Shown here piece by piece: positions 47,363-56,200 of a stretch of 64,000 bases of DNA. Every line of letters begins with the position of its first letter. Position 1 is the stretch's first letter. The notes beneath the pieces were generated by a model. It ran no database searches and was not told the origin of the DNA. It saw nothing but the letters and a program-made list of their open reading frames with translations. The translations under genes were made by a program, and so were the position numbers. Source of the DNA: Actinoallomurus sp963799975 (lineage in GTDB: Bacteria > Actinomycetota > Actinomycetes > Streptosporangiales > Streptosporangiaceae); contig CAWCZF010000006.1 of assembly GCA_963799975.1 (NCBI GenBank), forward strand, positions 868,001-932,000, in the 5' to 3' direction.

Positions 47363-47816
47363 GGGTGTATTCGTGGAGGAGGCCCGCCAACACGGTTTCG
47401 TCGGATGCCCTCGATGTCGGCGTCGTCGGGATCGGGTAGTGCCCGGAGCGGGCCGCCCTGGTTCAGGCCCGGTGTGGACGATGGGTGTTGAAATGGGTCT
47501 CGTACTCGGCAAGGACCTTGCGTAGGTGGCGTGGGTTGATGATGAGGACCCGGTTGAGGAGTTCGCGGCGTACTTTCCGGCCGAGACCGGCGATCTCGCC
47601 TGCGATGGGCCGGTAGCGCCAGGTCGGATTCTCTGTGGCCAACTGCAGGACCAGTGCCAGGATCATAGGCCGGGTCGGTGGTCGTCCCGGCCCATGCTTA
47701 GGGTAGGTCCAGCGTCGTTTCACCAGGTCGGCGTGCGAGCGCAGGAGCGTACGCGGGGTGACGAACAGGCGCTGCCGACGGTAACCGAGGGAGCAGCCGC
47801 GCGAGCGCGGAAACAA
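47363..47816 (-). pseudogene. Decayed rve-type transposase (IS481/IS3-like) with internal deletion
   Basis: The minus strand encodes 'TLLRSHADLVKRRWTYPKHG' followed by 'PGRPPTRPMILALVLQLATE', then 'NPTWRYRPIAGEIAGLGRKV', typical of the N-terminal half of actinobacterial integrase-type transposases. It then jumps directly to 'RRELLNRVLIINPRHLRKVL' and 'AEYETHFNTHRPHRA', the C-terminal end. The catalytic DDE core between them is deleted. Two further frame changes near 47470 and 47390 break 'LNQGGPLRALPDP' and the terminal 'LLHEYTQVA'. Inactive. Confidence 0.75.
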
Positions 47817-48055
47817 TCGCCCGGTCCGCCCGCGACGGCCGGGAGGCGCCCGGAAACACGCAGGCCGAGTCTTGAGCAGCGGAGGATGTGCGCGCCCTCC
47901 AGTGGCTGCTGAACTGCAAGGGGATCAGCGTCGCCGTCCCCTCGCACTTCGGCCCGAAGACCTACACCGCGCGGAGCGGTAGGCCCGTGGCGCGGTCTCC
48001 CGCGTGCGGTGAAGGATTCCGCACGCGGGAGATCTCCCCTGGCGTAACGAAAAGG

Positions 48056-49507
48056 TCAGCTGCGGTCGGACGCGAACTCGGCGGCCGGGGTTCCTGGCTG
48101 TACGGTGACGTGTTCGAGCAGCACCAGCGCGAGCACACTGCCGACGGCGAGCAGCGTGGCCGCGATCCGGAGCGACAGCACGTAGCCATGTGTGGCGGCG
48201 ACGTTGGGGAGCGTACCGCGGTGGATCTGGCCTGTTGCGTGCCGGAGCGCGAAGGTCACCAGGCCGGCCAGGCCGAGCGCCCCGCCGATCTGTTGCGTCG
48301 TGTTCTGCACCGCCGAGGCCAGGCTTGAGTCCTGGCCGGTGACCTCGTGGAGCGCGGCGTTGGCGGCGGCGGGGAGGGTCAATCCGGAGAACACCCCGAG
48401 TACCGCCATCCCAGGGAATATCCCGCTGACGTACGTGGTGCCGACGTCGACCCAGCTGGTCATGAACAGTCCGGCACTGACGCCGAGGAAGCCCACGAAC
48501 AGCATCGGCTTGACGCCGACGCGGGGCATCAGCCCGGTTCCGAGGCCGACGCCGAGGCCGATGCCGATTCCGAGCGGCAGGTATGAGAGCCCGCCCTGGA
48601 GCGGGGAGTAGCCCAGCACCTGCTGTTCGAACAGGGTCATCAGGAAGACGTACGTGAAGAATGCCGCGGTGTTGATCAGGGTGAGGAGGTTGGCGACCAC
48701 GCGAGTGCGGTTGGTGAAGAACCGCAACGGAATGAGCGGCGTCTGCGAACGGGCCTCCACCGCGACCAACGTGGCCAGCAGGCCAACGCCGGCGAGCAGC
48801 GGCAAGAGCACCTGCCAGGACACCCATGGGTGCGAGACGGCCTGCAGCAGGCCGTAGACGAGCGCCACCAGCCCGCCAGTGGCGGTGACCGCGCCGGCGA
48901 GGTCCAGACGGTGGTGCTCACGGACCATCCGACTCTCATGTACCAGACGCGGCACCATGAACAGCGCGAACAGCGCGATCGGCACATTGATGTAGAAGAT
49001 CCACCTCCAGGAGGCCAAGTCGGTCAGCACGCCGGAGATGACCACGCCGGACACTCCGGCCAGACCGCTGACCCCACCCCAGATCCCCAGTGCCCTGATC
49101 CGCTCCTTCGGTTCGGCGAAGATTAGGGCGATCAGGCCGAGAGCCGCCGGCGCGGCCAGCGCCTCGCCGGCCCCCTGCGCGAACCGGCCCAGGATCAGCA
49201 TCGCCGGGTTGACGGCAGCACCGGACGCGGCCGAAGCCAGTGCGAAGACAGAGACCCCGACCAGGAACAGTCGCCTGCGGCCGTACATGTCGGCCAGCCG
49301 CCCGCCCAACAGCAGCAGGCCGCCCGCCACGAGCGTGTAGGCGCTGACGACCCAGGCCAGGCCGGGACGGGAGAACCCCAGGTCGTGCTGGATGTGGGGC
49401 AGCGCGACGTTCACGATGGTCATGTCGAGGACGAGGATGAACTGGATGAGGCCCAGCACGGCCAGAGCATGCCAGCGCCGAGGGGCCGGCTGGGAGATCT
49501 CAGGCAC
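48056..49507 (-). CDS. MFS efflux transporter, DHA2 (14-TMS) type
   Basis: 483 residues from a GTG (complement of 49505-49507). Fourteen hydrophobic helices are predicted. Motif A variant 'GGRLADMYGRRRLFLVG' lies after helix 2, and the first helix has 'FILVLDMTIVNVALPHIQHD', the motif D1 of DHA2 drug:H+ antiporters; motif C-like 'GVSGLAGVSGVVISGVLTD' is in helix 5. Family knowledge: proton-driven export of lipophilic drugs or dyes. The start overlaps the end of the DHFR-like gene by 8 bases, so the two are co-transcribed with the transporter second. No regulator is directly attached. Confidence 0.9.
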   Translation of the reverse strand: MPEISQPAPRRWHALAVLGLIQFILVLDMTIVNVALPHIQHDLGFSRPGLAWVVSAYTLVAGGLLLLGGRLADMYGRRRLFLVGVSVFALASAASGAAVNPAMLILGRFAQGAGEALAAPAALGLIALIFAEPKERIRALGIWGGVSGLAGVSGVVISGVLTDLASWRWIFYINVPIALFALFMVPRLVHESRMVREHHRLDLAGAVTATGGLVALVYGLLQAVSHPWVSWQVLLPLLAGVGLLATLVAVEARSQTPLIPLRFFTNRTRVVANLLTLINTAAFFTYVFLMTLFEQQVLGYSPLQGGLSYLPLGIGIGLGVGLGTGLMPRVGVKPMLFVGFLGVSAGLFMTSWVDVGTTYVSGIFPGMAVLGVFSGLTLPAAANAALHEVTGQDSSLASAVQNTTQQIGGALGLAGLVTFALRHATGQIHRGTLPNVAATHGYVLSLRIAATLLAVGSVLALVLLEHVTVQPGTPAAEFASDRS

Positions 49508-50051
49508 GGTCGGCCGGCCGATAGGTCACCCAGAGCACACCGGTGCCGAGGAACCCGCATTTGTGGAGCGTGAGCCCCACGTGGTCGATGATCTCGTCGA
49601 ACAGATGCATGCCGGTGCCGACCACGATCGGGCAGATGGCCAGGCTGAGCTCATCGAGCAGCCCGCCGCGCAACAGCGACCGCACCAGCGTGGGACTACC
49701 AGGGATCAGGATGTTCTTGCCGGGCTCCTGTCTGAGCGCGACCAGCTCCTTGGCAAGGTCGCCGGTGAGCAGGGTGGAATTGGCCCATTCCAAGGTGTCC
49801 AGACTGCTGGACACAATGTACTTTGGTGCGCTGTTCATGAAACCAGCCATCAGCGTGTCGCTGCCCTTGCCGGGCCACAGCCGGGCGAAGTCCAGGTACG
49901 TGCGCGTGCCCAGCAGGACGGCGTCGGCCTGTGCGATCTCGGCGTCAATCATCTCTTGCAGTTCGTCGTTGAGGTAGGGATATTGCCATCCGTCGGGCGA
50001 GTCCACCACGCCGTCGAGCGACATGTAGAGACCTGCGACGATCTTGCGCAT
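49500..50051 (-). CDS. Dihydrofolate reductase-family protein (RibD C-terminal fold)
   Basis: 183 residues from the ATG (complement of 50049-50051) preceded by a perfect AAGGAGT. N-terminus 'MRKIVAGLYMSLDGVVDSPD' and motifs 'ADAVLLGTRTYLDFARLWPG', 'PKYIVSSSLDTLEWANSTLL', 'GKNILIPGSPTLVRSLLRGG' and 'LAICPIVVGTGMHLFDEI' are those of YyaP/YwjB-like RibD-C proteins. Family knowledge: NADPH-dependent reductase fold; the physiological substrate of these stand-alone proteins is unknown. It is the first gene of a two-gene operon with the MFS transporter, divergent from the DGPF/sigma pair. Confidence 0.88.
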   Translation of the reverse strand: MRKIVAGLYMSLDGVVDSPDGWQYPYLNDELQEMIDAEIAQADAVLLGTRTYLDFARLWPGKGSDTLMAGFMNSAPKYIVSSSLDTLEWANSTLLTGDLAKELVALRQEPGKNILIPGSPTLVRSLLRGGLLDELSLAICPIVVGTGMHLFDEIIDHVGLTLHKCGFLGTGVLWVTYRPADRA

Positions 50052-50242
50052 CGCTACTCCTTGGAAGAGCGACAAGCTGATCTTCGGTCGTCCTCGCCGG
50101 CACACCGAGTCAGGGACCGTTACCAGATCAAGCCTGATGTACTCTTCTGAATTCGGCGCCCCCTGCGGGCGCCTCTCATAAACGGTGTCGAAGCTAGGGA
50201 TCTGATTTCGACATACTCGAAAGAGACTCGGGGGGCTCGTCG

Positions 50243-50608
50243 ATGAAGTACCTGATCCTGATCTACAACAACCCGGTGGTATGGGATGGCCTGTCCGAAG
50301 CTCAGCGCATCGAGGTCGGACGTGCCCATGACGCCCTCACCGAGGATCTGGCCGCATCGGGGGAGCTAATCGTGTGCGAGCCCCTGGCGGATCCGTCGCT
50401 GGCCAAGCGCGTCTGGGTGCACGACGGCCGGACGATGGTCAGTGACGGGCCGTTCGCTGAGACGAAGGAATATCTCGCCGGCTTCTATCTCATCGAGTGC
50501 GACGGCATCGCAACCGCGATCGAACGCGCCGCGCGGTTGCCGGGGGCCACTGACGGCCTCATCGAGGTACGGCCGGTCATGGACGTTAGGCCGTGGGCGG
50601 ATCTGTGA
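50243..50608 (+). CDS. DGPF-domain (YCII-related) protein
   Basis: 121 residues from ATG 50243 with a G-rich ribosome-binding region 8-12 bases upstream. 'MKYLILIYNNPVVWDGLS', 'VWVHDGRTMVSDGPFAETKE' (the DGPF motif) and 'YLAGFYLIECDG' define the YCII-like ferredoxin-fold family. Family knowledge: DGPF proteins are encoded next to ECF42 sigma factors and are linked to their regulation. Here the stop overlaps the sigma start (GTGA). Probably cytoplasmic. Confidence 0.9.
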   Translation: MKYLILIYNNPVVWDGLSEAQRIEVGRAHDALTEDLAASGELIVCEPLADPSLAKRVWVHDGRTMVSDGPFAETKEYLAGFYLIECDGIATAIERAARLPGATDGLIEVRPVMDVRPWADL

Positions 50609-51828
50609 GCCCTTCGATCGACATCGAGGGACTGTTGCGGGACCTGGCACCGCAGGTTCTCGGTATCGTCCTGCGGCGCCACGGCGACTTCGACACCTGC
50701 GAGGACGCAGTGCAGGAGGCGCTGCTGGCTGCTGCGTTGCAGTGGCCTGCCGAGGGCGTGCCGACCAACCCCGCAGGCTGGTTGATCACGGTCGCGTCCC
50801 GCCGATGGACCGAGCTGTGGCGCAACGAATCGGCCCGCCGCCGCCGTGAGGAGGCCGCGGCCTTGCTGACGCCGCCGGACCCCGAACCCGTATCTTCGGT
50901 CGACGCCACGCTCACCCTGCTGCTGTTGTGCTGTCATCCCTCGCTCACCCTGGCATCCCAGGTGGCGCTGACACTACGCGCCGTCGGTGGTCTGAGCACC
51001 GCCGAGATCGCCCGTGCGTTGCTGGTCCCGGAGGCCACCGTGGGCCAGCGCATCAGCCGAGCCAAGCGGCGCATCAGGGCCAGCGGTGCCGGGTTCCAGA
51101 TGCCCCCGCCGACCGAACGCACCAAGCGGATCGCCGCAGTACTACAGGTGCTGTATCTGATCTTCAATGAGGGATACACCGCCAGCTCCGGCTCCTCGCT
51201 ACACCGTGTCGAACTCACCACCGAAGCGATCCGCCTGACCCGGCAGCTCCACACACTCCTGCCTGAGGACGGCGAGGTCGCCGGGCTCCTCGCTCTCATG
51301 CTCCTCACCGACGCGCGCAGGCAGGCGCGGACCCGCCCAGACGGTGCCCTGATCCCACTCGCGGAACAAGACCGCCGCCAATGGGACGCCCAGGCCATCG
51401 CCCAGGGCATCGCGCTCGTCACCCGCTCGCTGGCCGGCGCCCCCCTCGGCCCTTACCAGCTACAAGCCGCCATCGCCGCCGTGCACGACGAAGCGACCCG
51501 TGCCGAAGACACCGACTGGCGGCAGATCCTCGGCCTCTACGACCTGTTGCGCATTGTCGCGCCCGGACCGATGGTCACGCTCAACCGCATCGTCGCGATC
51601 GCCATGGTCCACGGCCCGCAGACCGGACTCAAGGAACTGGCCGCTTCAGAGGGGGGCGACCCCGCACTCGCCGAGCACCACCGGGTCCACGCGGTCCGCG
51701 CCCATCTGCTCGACATCGCCGGCGACCATCAGGCCGCACGCCTTCACTACGAGACTGCCGCATCCCGCACGCTCAGCCTTCCCGAGCAGCGCTACCTCAG
51801 GTCGCGCGCCGAGTCCGGCCGGGTATGA
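50605..51828 (+). CDS. ECF42-type RNA polymerase sigma factor
   Basis: 407 residues from GTG 50605, chosen for the GTGA overlap with the DGPF stop; a GTG at 50593 is in frame but less likely. Region 2 ('CEDAVQEALLAAALQWPAEG', 'NPAGWLITVASRRWTELWRN'), region 4 ('ALTLRAVGGLSTAEIARALL', 'EATVGQRISRAKRRIRASGA') and a ~200-residue C-terminal TPR-like extension ('VLYLIFNEGYTASSG', 'LTRQLHTLLPEDGEVAGLLA', 'DWRQILGLYDLLRIVAPGPM') are the ECF42 arrangement. Family knowledge: the C-terminal domain is needed for activity in place of a classical anti-sigma factor. Its likely targets include its own operon and perhaps the divergent DHFR/MFS genes (inference). Confidence 0.92.
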   Translation: MSPSIDIEGLLRDLAPQVLGIVLRRHGDFDTCEDAVQEALLAAALQWPAEGVPTNPAGWLITVASRRWTELWRNESARRRREEAAALLTPPDPEPVSSVDATLTLLLLCCHPSLTLASQVALTLRAVGGLSTAEIARALLVPEATVGQRISRAKRRIRASGAGFQMPPPTERTKRIAAVLQVLYLIFNEGYTASSGSSLHRVELTTEAIRLTRQLHTLLPEDGEVAGLLALMLLTDARRQARTRPDGALIPLAEQDRRQWDAQAIAQGIALVTRSLAGAPLGPYQLQAAIAAVHDEATRAEDTDWRQILGLYDLLRIVAPGPMVTLNRIVAIAMVHGPQTGLKELAASEGGDPALAEHHRVHAVRAHLLDIAGDHQAARLHYETAASRTLSLPEQRYLRSRAESGRV

Positions 51829-51854
51829 CCGGCTCGTTTCGCCAACGCTGTGAG

Positions 51855-51965
51855 CCGTCCCGGGCCCTGCCTGGGGTAGGTCCAGGATTATTTCACCAGG
51901 TCGGCGTGCCAGCGCAACGGTGTCTGCGGGTCGAGTACGACAGCCGCGGAGCCATCTTGCGATCC
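51855..51965 (-). pseudogene. Second remnant of the same transposase
   Basis: On the minus strand the sequence reads 'LRWHADLVK', an in-frame stop, then 'SWTYPRQGPG', which matches 'LRSHADLVKRRWTYPKHGPG' of the remnant at 47.7 kb in the same orientation. The DNA similarity covers about 60-70 bases and is lost on both sides. It lies right after the sigma-factor gene. Clearly inactive. Confidence 0.6.
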
Positions 51966-52065
51966 TGCCGGAGTCGAGCCGCTGAGTGCGGCGAAACCCC
52001 AGATCAAGCCCTGTGACACGGCTTCGGCACCCACGCATCACGCCCACGACTGGTCCATCTGGCGC

Positions 52066-52103
52066 TTGACAAACTTAGTTATATCGCTAATAGTTAGCAA
52101 TAT
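52066..52103 (+). promoter_or_regulatory. Promoter with overlapping palindromic operator, probably leaderless
   Basis: TTGACA (52066-52071) is followed after 16-17 bases by TAATAG/AATAGT (52088-52094), so transcription should begin at about 52100-52102, which is the ATG of the next gene. An imperfect 23-base palindrome, ATATCGCTAATAGTTAGCAATAT without a long spacer (52081-52103; arms ATATxGCTAA/TTAGCxATAT), covers the -10 and start. The ArsR-family protein encoded by the second gene is the obvious candidate to bind it. Confidence 0.6.
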
Positions 52104-52467
52104 GACTAATAACAACGTGCAACGTGAGACTTGCGTGTGGACCTACCAGGTGCGACCGGAGGCCGAGGAGGAGTTCGCGGCCCTGCTGGCCGCGCACTGG
52201 CCGATGCTGCGTCGGCTGGAGCTCGTCACTGACGAGCCGCCGGTGGTGCTGCGCAGCAGCGCCGATCCACCGGTCTACGTCGAGATCATGACGTGGGAGG
52301 TCGGCGGGATGCGTCCGGCGCACGAGCATCCAGACGTTATCCCGATCTGGGAGCGGATGAAGGCTCTGGTGGAGGAGCGTGAGGAGCAACGCAATGTGCC
52401 CGGGATGAGTTTTCCCTTCTACCGCCGCCTCGACCTCGACGACTCCGCCGAGCCGGACGGTCGATGA
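52102..52467 (+). CDS. Small antibiotic-monooxygenase-like (ferredoxin-fold) protein
   Basis: 121 residues from ATG 52102, which coincides with the predicted transcription start; no ribosome-binding site is present, and a longer start at 52066 would lie in the -35 element. The sequence 'ETCVWTYQVRPEAEEEFAAL' with 'LAAHWPMLRRLELVTDEPPV' and 'VYVEIMTWEVGGMRPAHEHP' resembles dimeric alpha/beta-barrel (ABM-like) proteins, though no catalytic assignment is possible. The stop overlaps the ATG of the ArsR gene (ATGA), so the two are translationally coupled. Confidence 0.7.
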   Translation: MTNNNVQRETCVWTYQVRPEAEEEFAALLAAHWPMLRRLELVTDEPPVVLRSSADPPVYVEIMTWEVGGMRPAHEHPDVIPIWERMKALVEEREEQRNVPGMSFPFYRRLDLDDSAEPDGR

Positions 52468-52766
52468 CGGACAAACCGCGCGGCGTCGCTGAGCTAGATG
52501 AGCTGGACCGGGTCTTCGGCGCTCTAGGCCACCAGACCCGGCGGGCGATCCTGCTGGTGTTGCACGCCAACGGCGGGCAGATGACCTCGGGCGCGATCGC
52601 CTCCCGGTTTGACTGTTCCTGGCCCACCACCACCCGGCATCTGCGTGTCTTGGAGGAGGCGGGCCTGGTCCGGGCCGTGCTGCACGGCCGCGAGCGCGTT
52701 TATGAGCTCGACCCCGAACGCCTGCGAACCCTGACGCGCGGCTGGATCGACCGCTTCGGCACCTGA
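52464..52766 (+). CDS. ArsR-family winged-helix repressor
   Basis: 100 residues. Winged-helix pattern: 'LDRVFGALGHQTRRAILLVL', then 'MTSGAIASRFDCSWPTTTRH' as helix-turn-helix, then 'LRVLEEAGLVRAVLHGRERV' and 'YELDPERL' for the wing. No metal-binding Cys pair of the ELCVCDL type is present (a single Cys in 'FDCSW'), so it is likely of the non-metal SdpR/GlxA-like subgroup. It is coupled to the preceding gene and presumably autoregulates through the palindrome at the operon start. Confidence 0.88.
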   Translation: MTDKPRGVAELDELDRVFGALGHQTRRAILLVLHANGGQMTSGAIASRFDCSWPTTTRHLRVLEEAGLVRAVLHGRERVYELDPERLRTLTRGWIDRFGT

Positions 52767-53275
52767 TCGGGGGCCGCCACCGGCAGGTCGCGATCGAACT
52801 GACCCCTACGACAACCAAGATCAGCCGTTTAGTTGACACTGCCCGGCCGAGTCGGCGTCACGGCGGTTTACGGCGCCACGGGAGAAGGCGTGCTGTCCGC
52901 TGGCCGAAAGATTCGTGACCCAATTGGGCGCGGCGAAACGGTGGGGCGCCTCCTGCCGAGGGGTGCTATCGGTGCTGGGAATGGTTTCGGTCCACCGATC
53001 GTCGCTGCCGCGGACGGCCTGTGCGGTGTTCGTGGAGTAGGACAGCCGTAATGGTTCAGGCGTTTCTTCGATTTTCTGCCATGGGGGATAACCGTTTCGG
53101 CTCGACGGCCGCTCTTTCCTTCTTGTTCGGTCGGGCGATCGGTGTGAGTGTTCGGCGTGGGTGCGACGTACGGGGTGAATTTTCGTTTCCGGCCGTGGTC
53201 GGGGCTGCGGCGGGTGGCGGGTCCAGGGTCCTGGTGTGAGCGTGCCCGTGCCGATCGGCCGACAGGGAGCCCTCG
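52767..53275 (+). other. Intergenic region before the LamG giant gene
   Basis: About 510 bases. A TTGACA occurs at about 52832 but without a clear -10. Short open frames on both strands show no domain. The last bases before the LamG start contain GACAGGGAG, its ribosome-binding site. The promoter of the giant gene should be in this interval. Confidence 0.4.
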
Positions 53276-56200
53276 ATGGCGGACAAGAACCTGGTGAAGA
53301 CCTACAACGACAAGAAGTACGTGGCGACGACGACGGTGCGCCACGAGGGGTGCACGGTGGCGTTCGCGATGGACGCCGACCGCAGGATCTACTACAGCGT
53401 GCTGTATCTGGACCAGCTCGACCGGGAGAAGGGCGATCTGGACGCGGCGTTCTGGAACACCGACCCCGGTCTGCTGCCCTTCCCCGGTGAGCTTGCCGAC
53501 GTGGCCTCGGCGCTGCCGCGGCCTTGGTCGATCCCGTCGGTGAAGAAGGGCGGCGCGGAGGTTCCCGCGGACCGGTTGTTCCCGGGCGAGAGCGATGTGT
53601 TCCTGTCCTCGACCGCGCGGTTGACGGCGTCGGCGCCGATCCAGGTCGTCTCGGACGGCCAGTACATCCTGGTGTTCCGCCAGTCGATCGGCACCGCGCA
53701 CTCCGATGCGGTGTTCGAGGTCGCCGACGGCGGCCTGTCAGGCGCCGCGGGCGCGGACTACGTACTGACGGGCAGCGCGAAGAAGCCGCTGGTCGACTCC
53801 TCACTGCTGTGCGACCGGTTCGTGCTGGTGGGGTCGGAGCTCAAGCCGGTGCTGGAAGTGCGGTACCAGCGCAGCCGCAGCAAGCTGGAGCCGGCTAGCG
53901 GCGGGGACACGCTGGGGACCCGGGACATGGAAGGCCGCCAGTTCTACGAGCCGACCCAGAAGCTGTCGTTCGTACGGAAGGTGACCAAGGGGTCGTTCGC
54001 GGTGCTGCTCCTGCCGACCGCGGTGCACGGGATCGTACGCTGGCAGATCTTCGTCGCCGACGATGAAGCCTCGCGCATCGATTCCTTCAGCCTGGAACAG
54101 AGTTCGGACGGGCTTTTCGATGTCGGTGGCACCCAGCTGTGGACCAGTCCGGACCCCGTGTTCGCCTCCGCGGTGCTGGAGCGCGTGCCGGGAGTGGACC
54201 CGCACACCGGCCTGGCGCTGGTGCCGGTGGTGGCGGCCACCGACCGGGCCGGGGCCGCGCTCCGGTTCGACGCCAAGGGCGGTCACGTACGCCTGGCGGC
54301 GGCGCCGGGCGGCGAGCCGGACAACACCGGGTTCACCGTCGAGGCGTGGATCAGGCCGACCGCCGCCGGCGGCATCATCGTGGAGACCGACACCGGCAAG
54401 CGTCCCGGCTTCCGTCTCGGGCTGGACGCCCAGGGACACCTGGTGGCCGCGCCCGGGGATGCGGCGTGGAAGGTCACCTCGACCGCGACGGTCCCGCTGA
54501 ACGCCTGCTCCCATGTCGCGGTGGCGTTCGACGGCACCACGGCGACGCTGTTCCTGAACGGTGCCGAGGCGGGCAGCGCGGCGGTGAGCGCGGTGCCGGA
54601 GGTCCTGACCGGCGGCACGCTGGGCGCCCGATACACCGCCGGGAAGGCGGCGGAGGGGTTCGCCGGCGACCTCGACGAGGTACGGGTGTGGGCAAAGGCG
54701 CGTGGGGCGGGCGACATGGTCGACCGGGGACGACGCCTGTCGGGCGTCGAGCCGGACCTGACCGCCTATTACCGGCTCGATGAGGGGCAGGGCACCACTC
54801 TGACCAACCACATCTCCGCCAAGGGCCCCGGCACGATCACCGGCGCGGTGGAGTGGGTGGGCTCGCAGGCACCGGTGGGAGACGGGCCGGGCCTGGCCCG
54901 CGACACGTTCGCCGTCACCGGCCGAAAGGTCGTCTCGGGCTTGGCCGCGGCCCTGTACTACCAGCAGGAGAGCGGGCTGACCGGGTACGGGACGCAGACC
55001 ACGCGGGAGAAGCGGCAGGCGCGGGTGCTGCTGGCGTGCGCGACGTCGGGGCCGCCGCCCGAAGGCGGGGTGGAGGGCCGGTCCTACCTGGCGACGATCG
55101 ACTTCGCGGTGTCCGCCGACGGCAGGCTGGCGATGGCCACGCCCGGCCTCACCCTGAAGGCGATCGGAGTGCCCGATCCGACCAAGACGATGTCCGAGCT
55201 GAGCGCCGCCCAGACCGCGGTCAGCGCCGCACGCGACAAGCTCGAAGCCGACAAGATCAAGGCCGGGCACCTCCCGGCGACCCTGTCCATGATCCGCTGG
55301 ATCGTCGAGGAGATCGGCGAGGGCCGCGCCGGAAGCCTGCACGAGATGAACAAGTATTTCTGGCACTTTCGGCCGAATGAGCGTGCGTATGAGGATCAGC
55401 TGCGCGTCATCCTCTCGATTCACCGCGTGGCTCTCGGCGACTACCAGGCGGCCGAGCAGCGGCTGAGCGCCGACCAGGCGGCGCTGACGGCGGCACAGAA
55501 CAAGCTGGCGATCTTGTCCGGCGGTCAGCAGGGCGCCGACGAGATGGTGCTGGAGATGCCCGTCCTCAGCACGGACCGGGCCGGGCTGAGCGTTTTCGGC
55601 GCGCTGCTCACCTTCGCCTGGACCGCGGACGCCCCGGCTCTGCTGGACAGCGCAACCGGCGACGTGATCATGTACTTCCGGGGCGGGGACGGGCAATTCT
55701 TCTCCGCCTACTACGCCGCTTCGGTGTCCCGCGCGGTCAAGACCGTCACCGTGACGGACGGGACGCTCCAGCTGATCAGCCGCGACACCGCGGTGCAGGC
55801 GGCCGACATCGGCGTACAGGTCAGCGCCGGGTCCGCCGCCGGCCGGTGCACCGTGGTCATCACCCGGGGGACGACGAAGGAGACCTTCACCGCCGTGCCC
55901 CGCGAGGCCGGCGACTTCGCCGCCGTCCTCAACGGCGAACGCAGGCCCGGCACCCTGCTGGGCACGGTGAGCTCGGCGCAGAACACCATCGTGGAACTGG
56001 CGGTCCCGCTGGCCGCCGCCCTGAGCGCGGGCACGGCCGTCTCGATCGGGGGAAGGATCCGTACCGTCGCCGACGGCGCGCAGGCCGGGTCCACCAAGTT
56101 CTCCGTGACGACCGACGGCCTGGCCTCGACGGCCGGCGACGAGGTGCACACCGCGCTGTACGACTACGCCCAGGCCACCACAAGCGTTCCCGGAGCGTCG

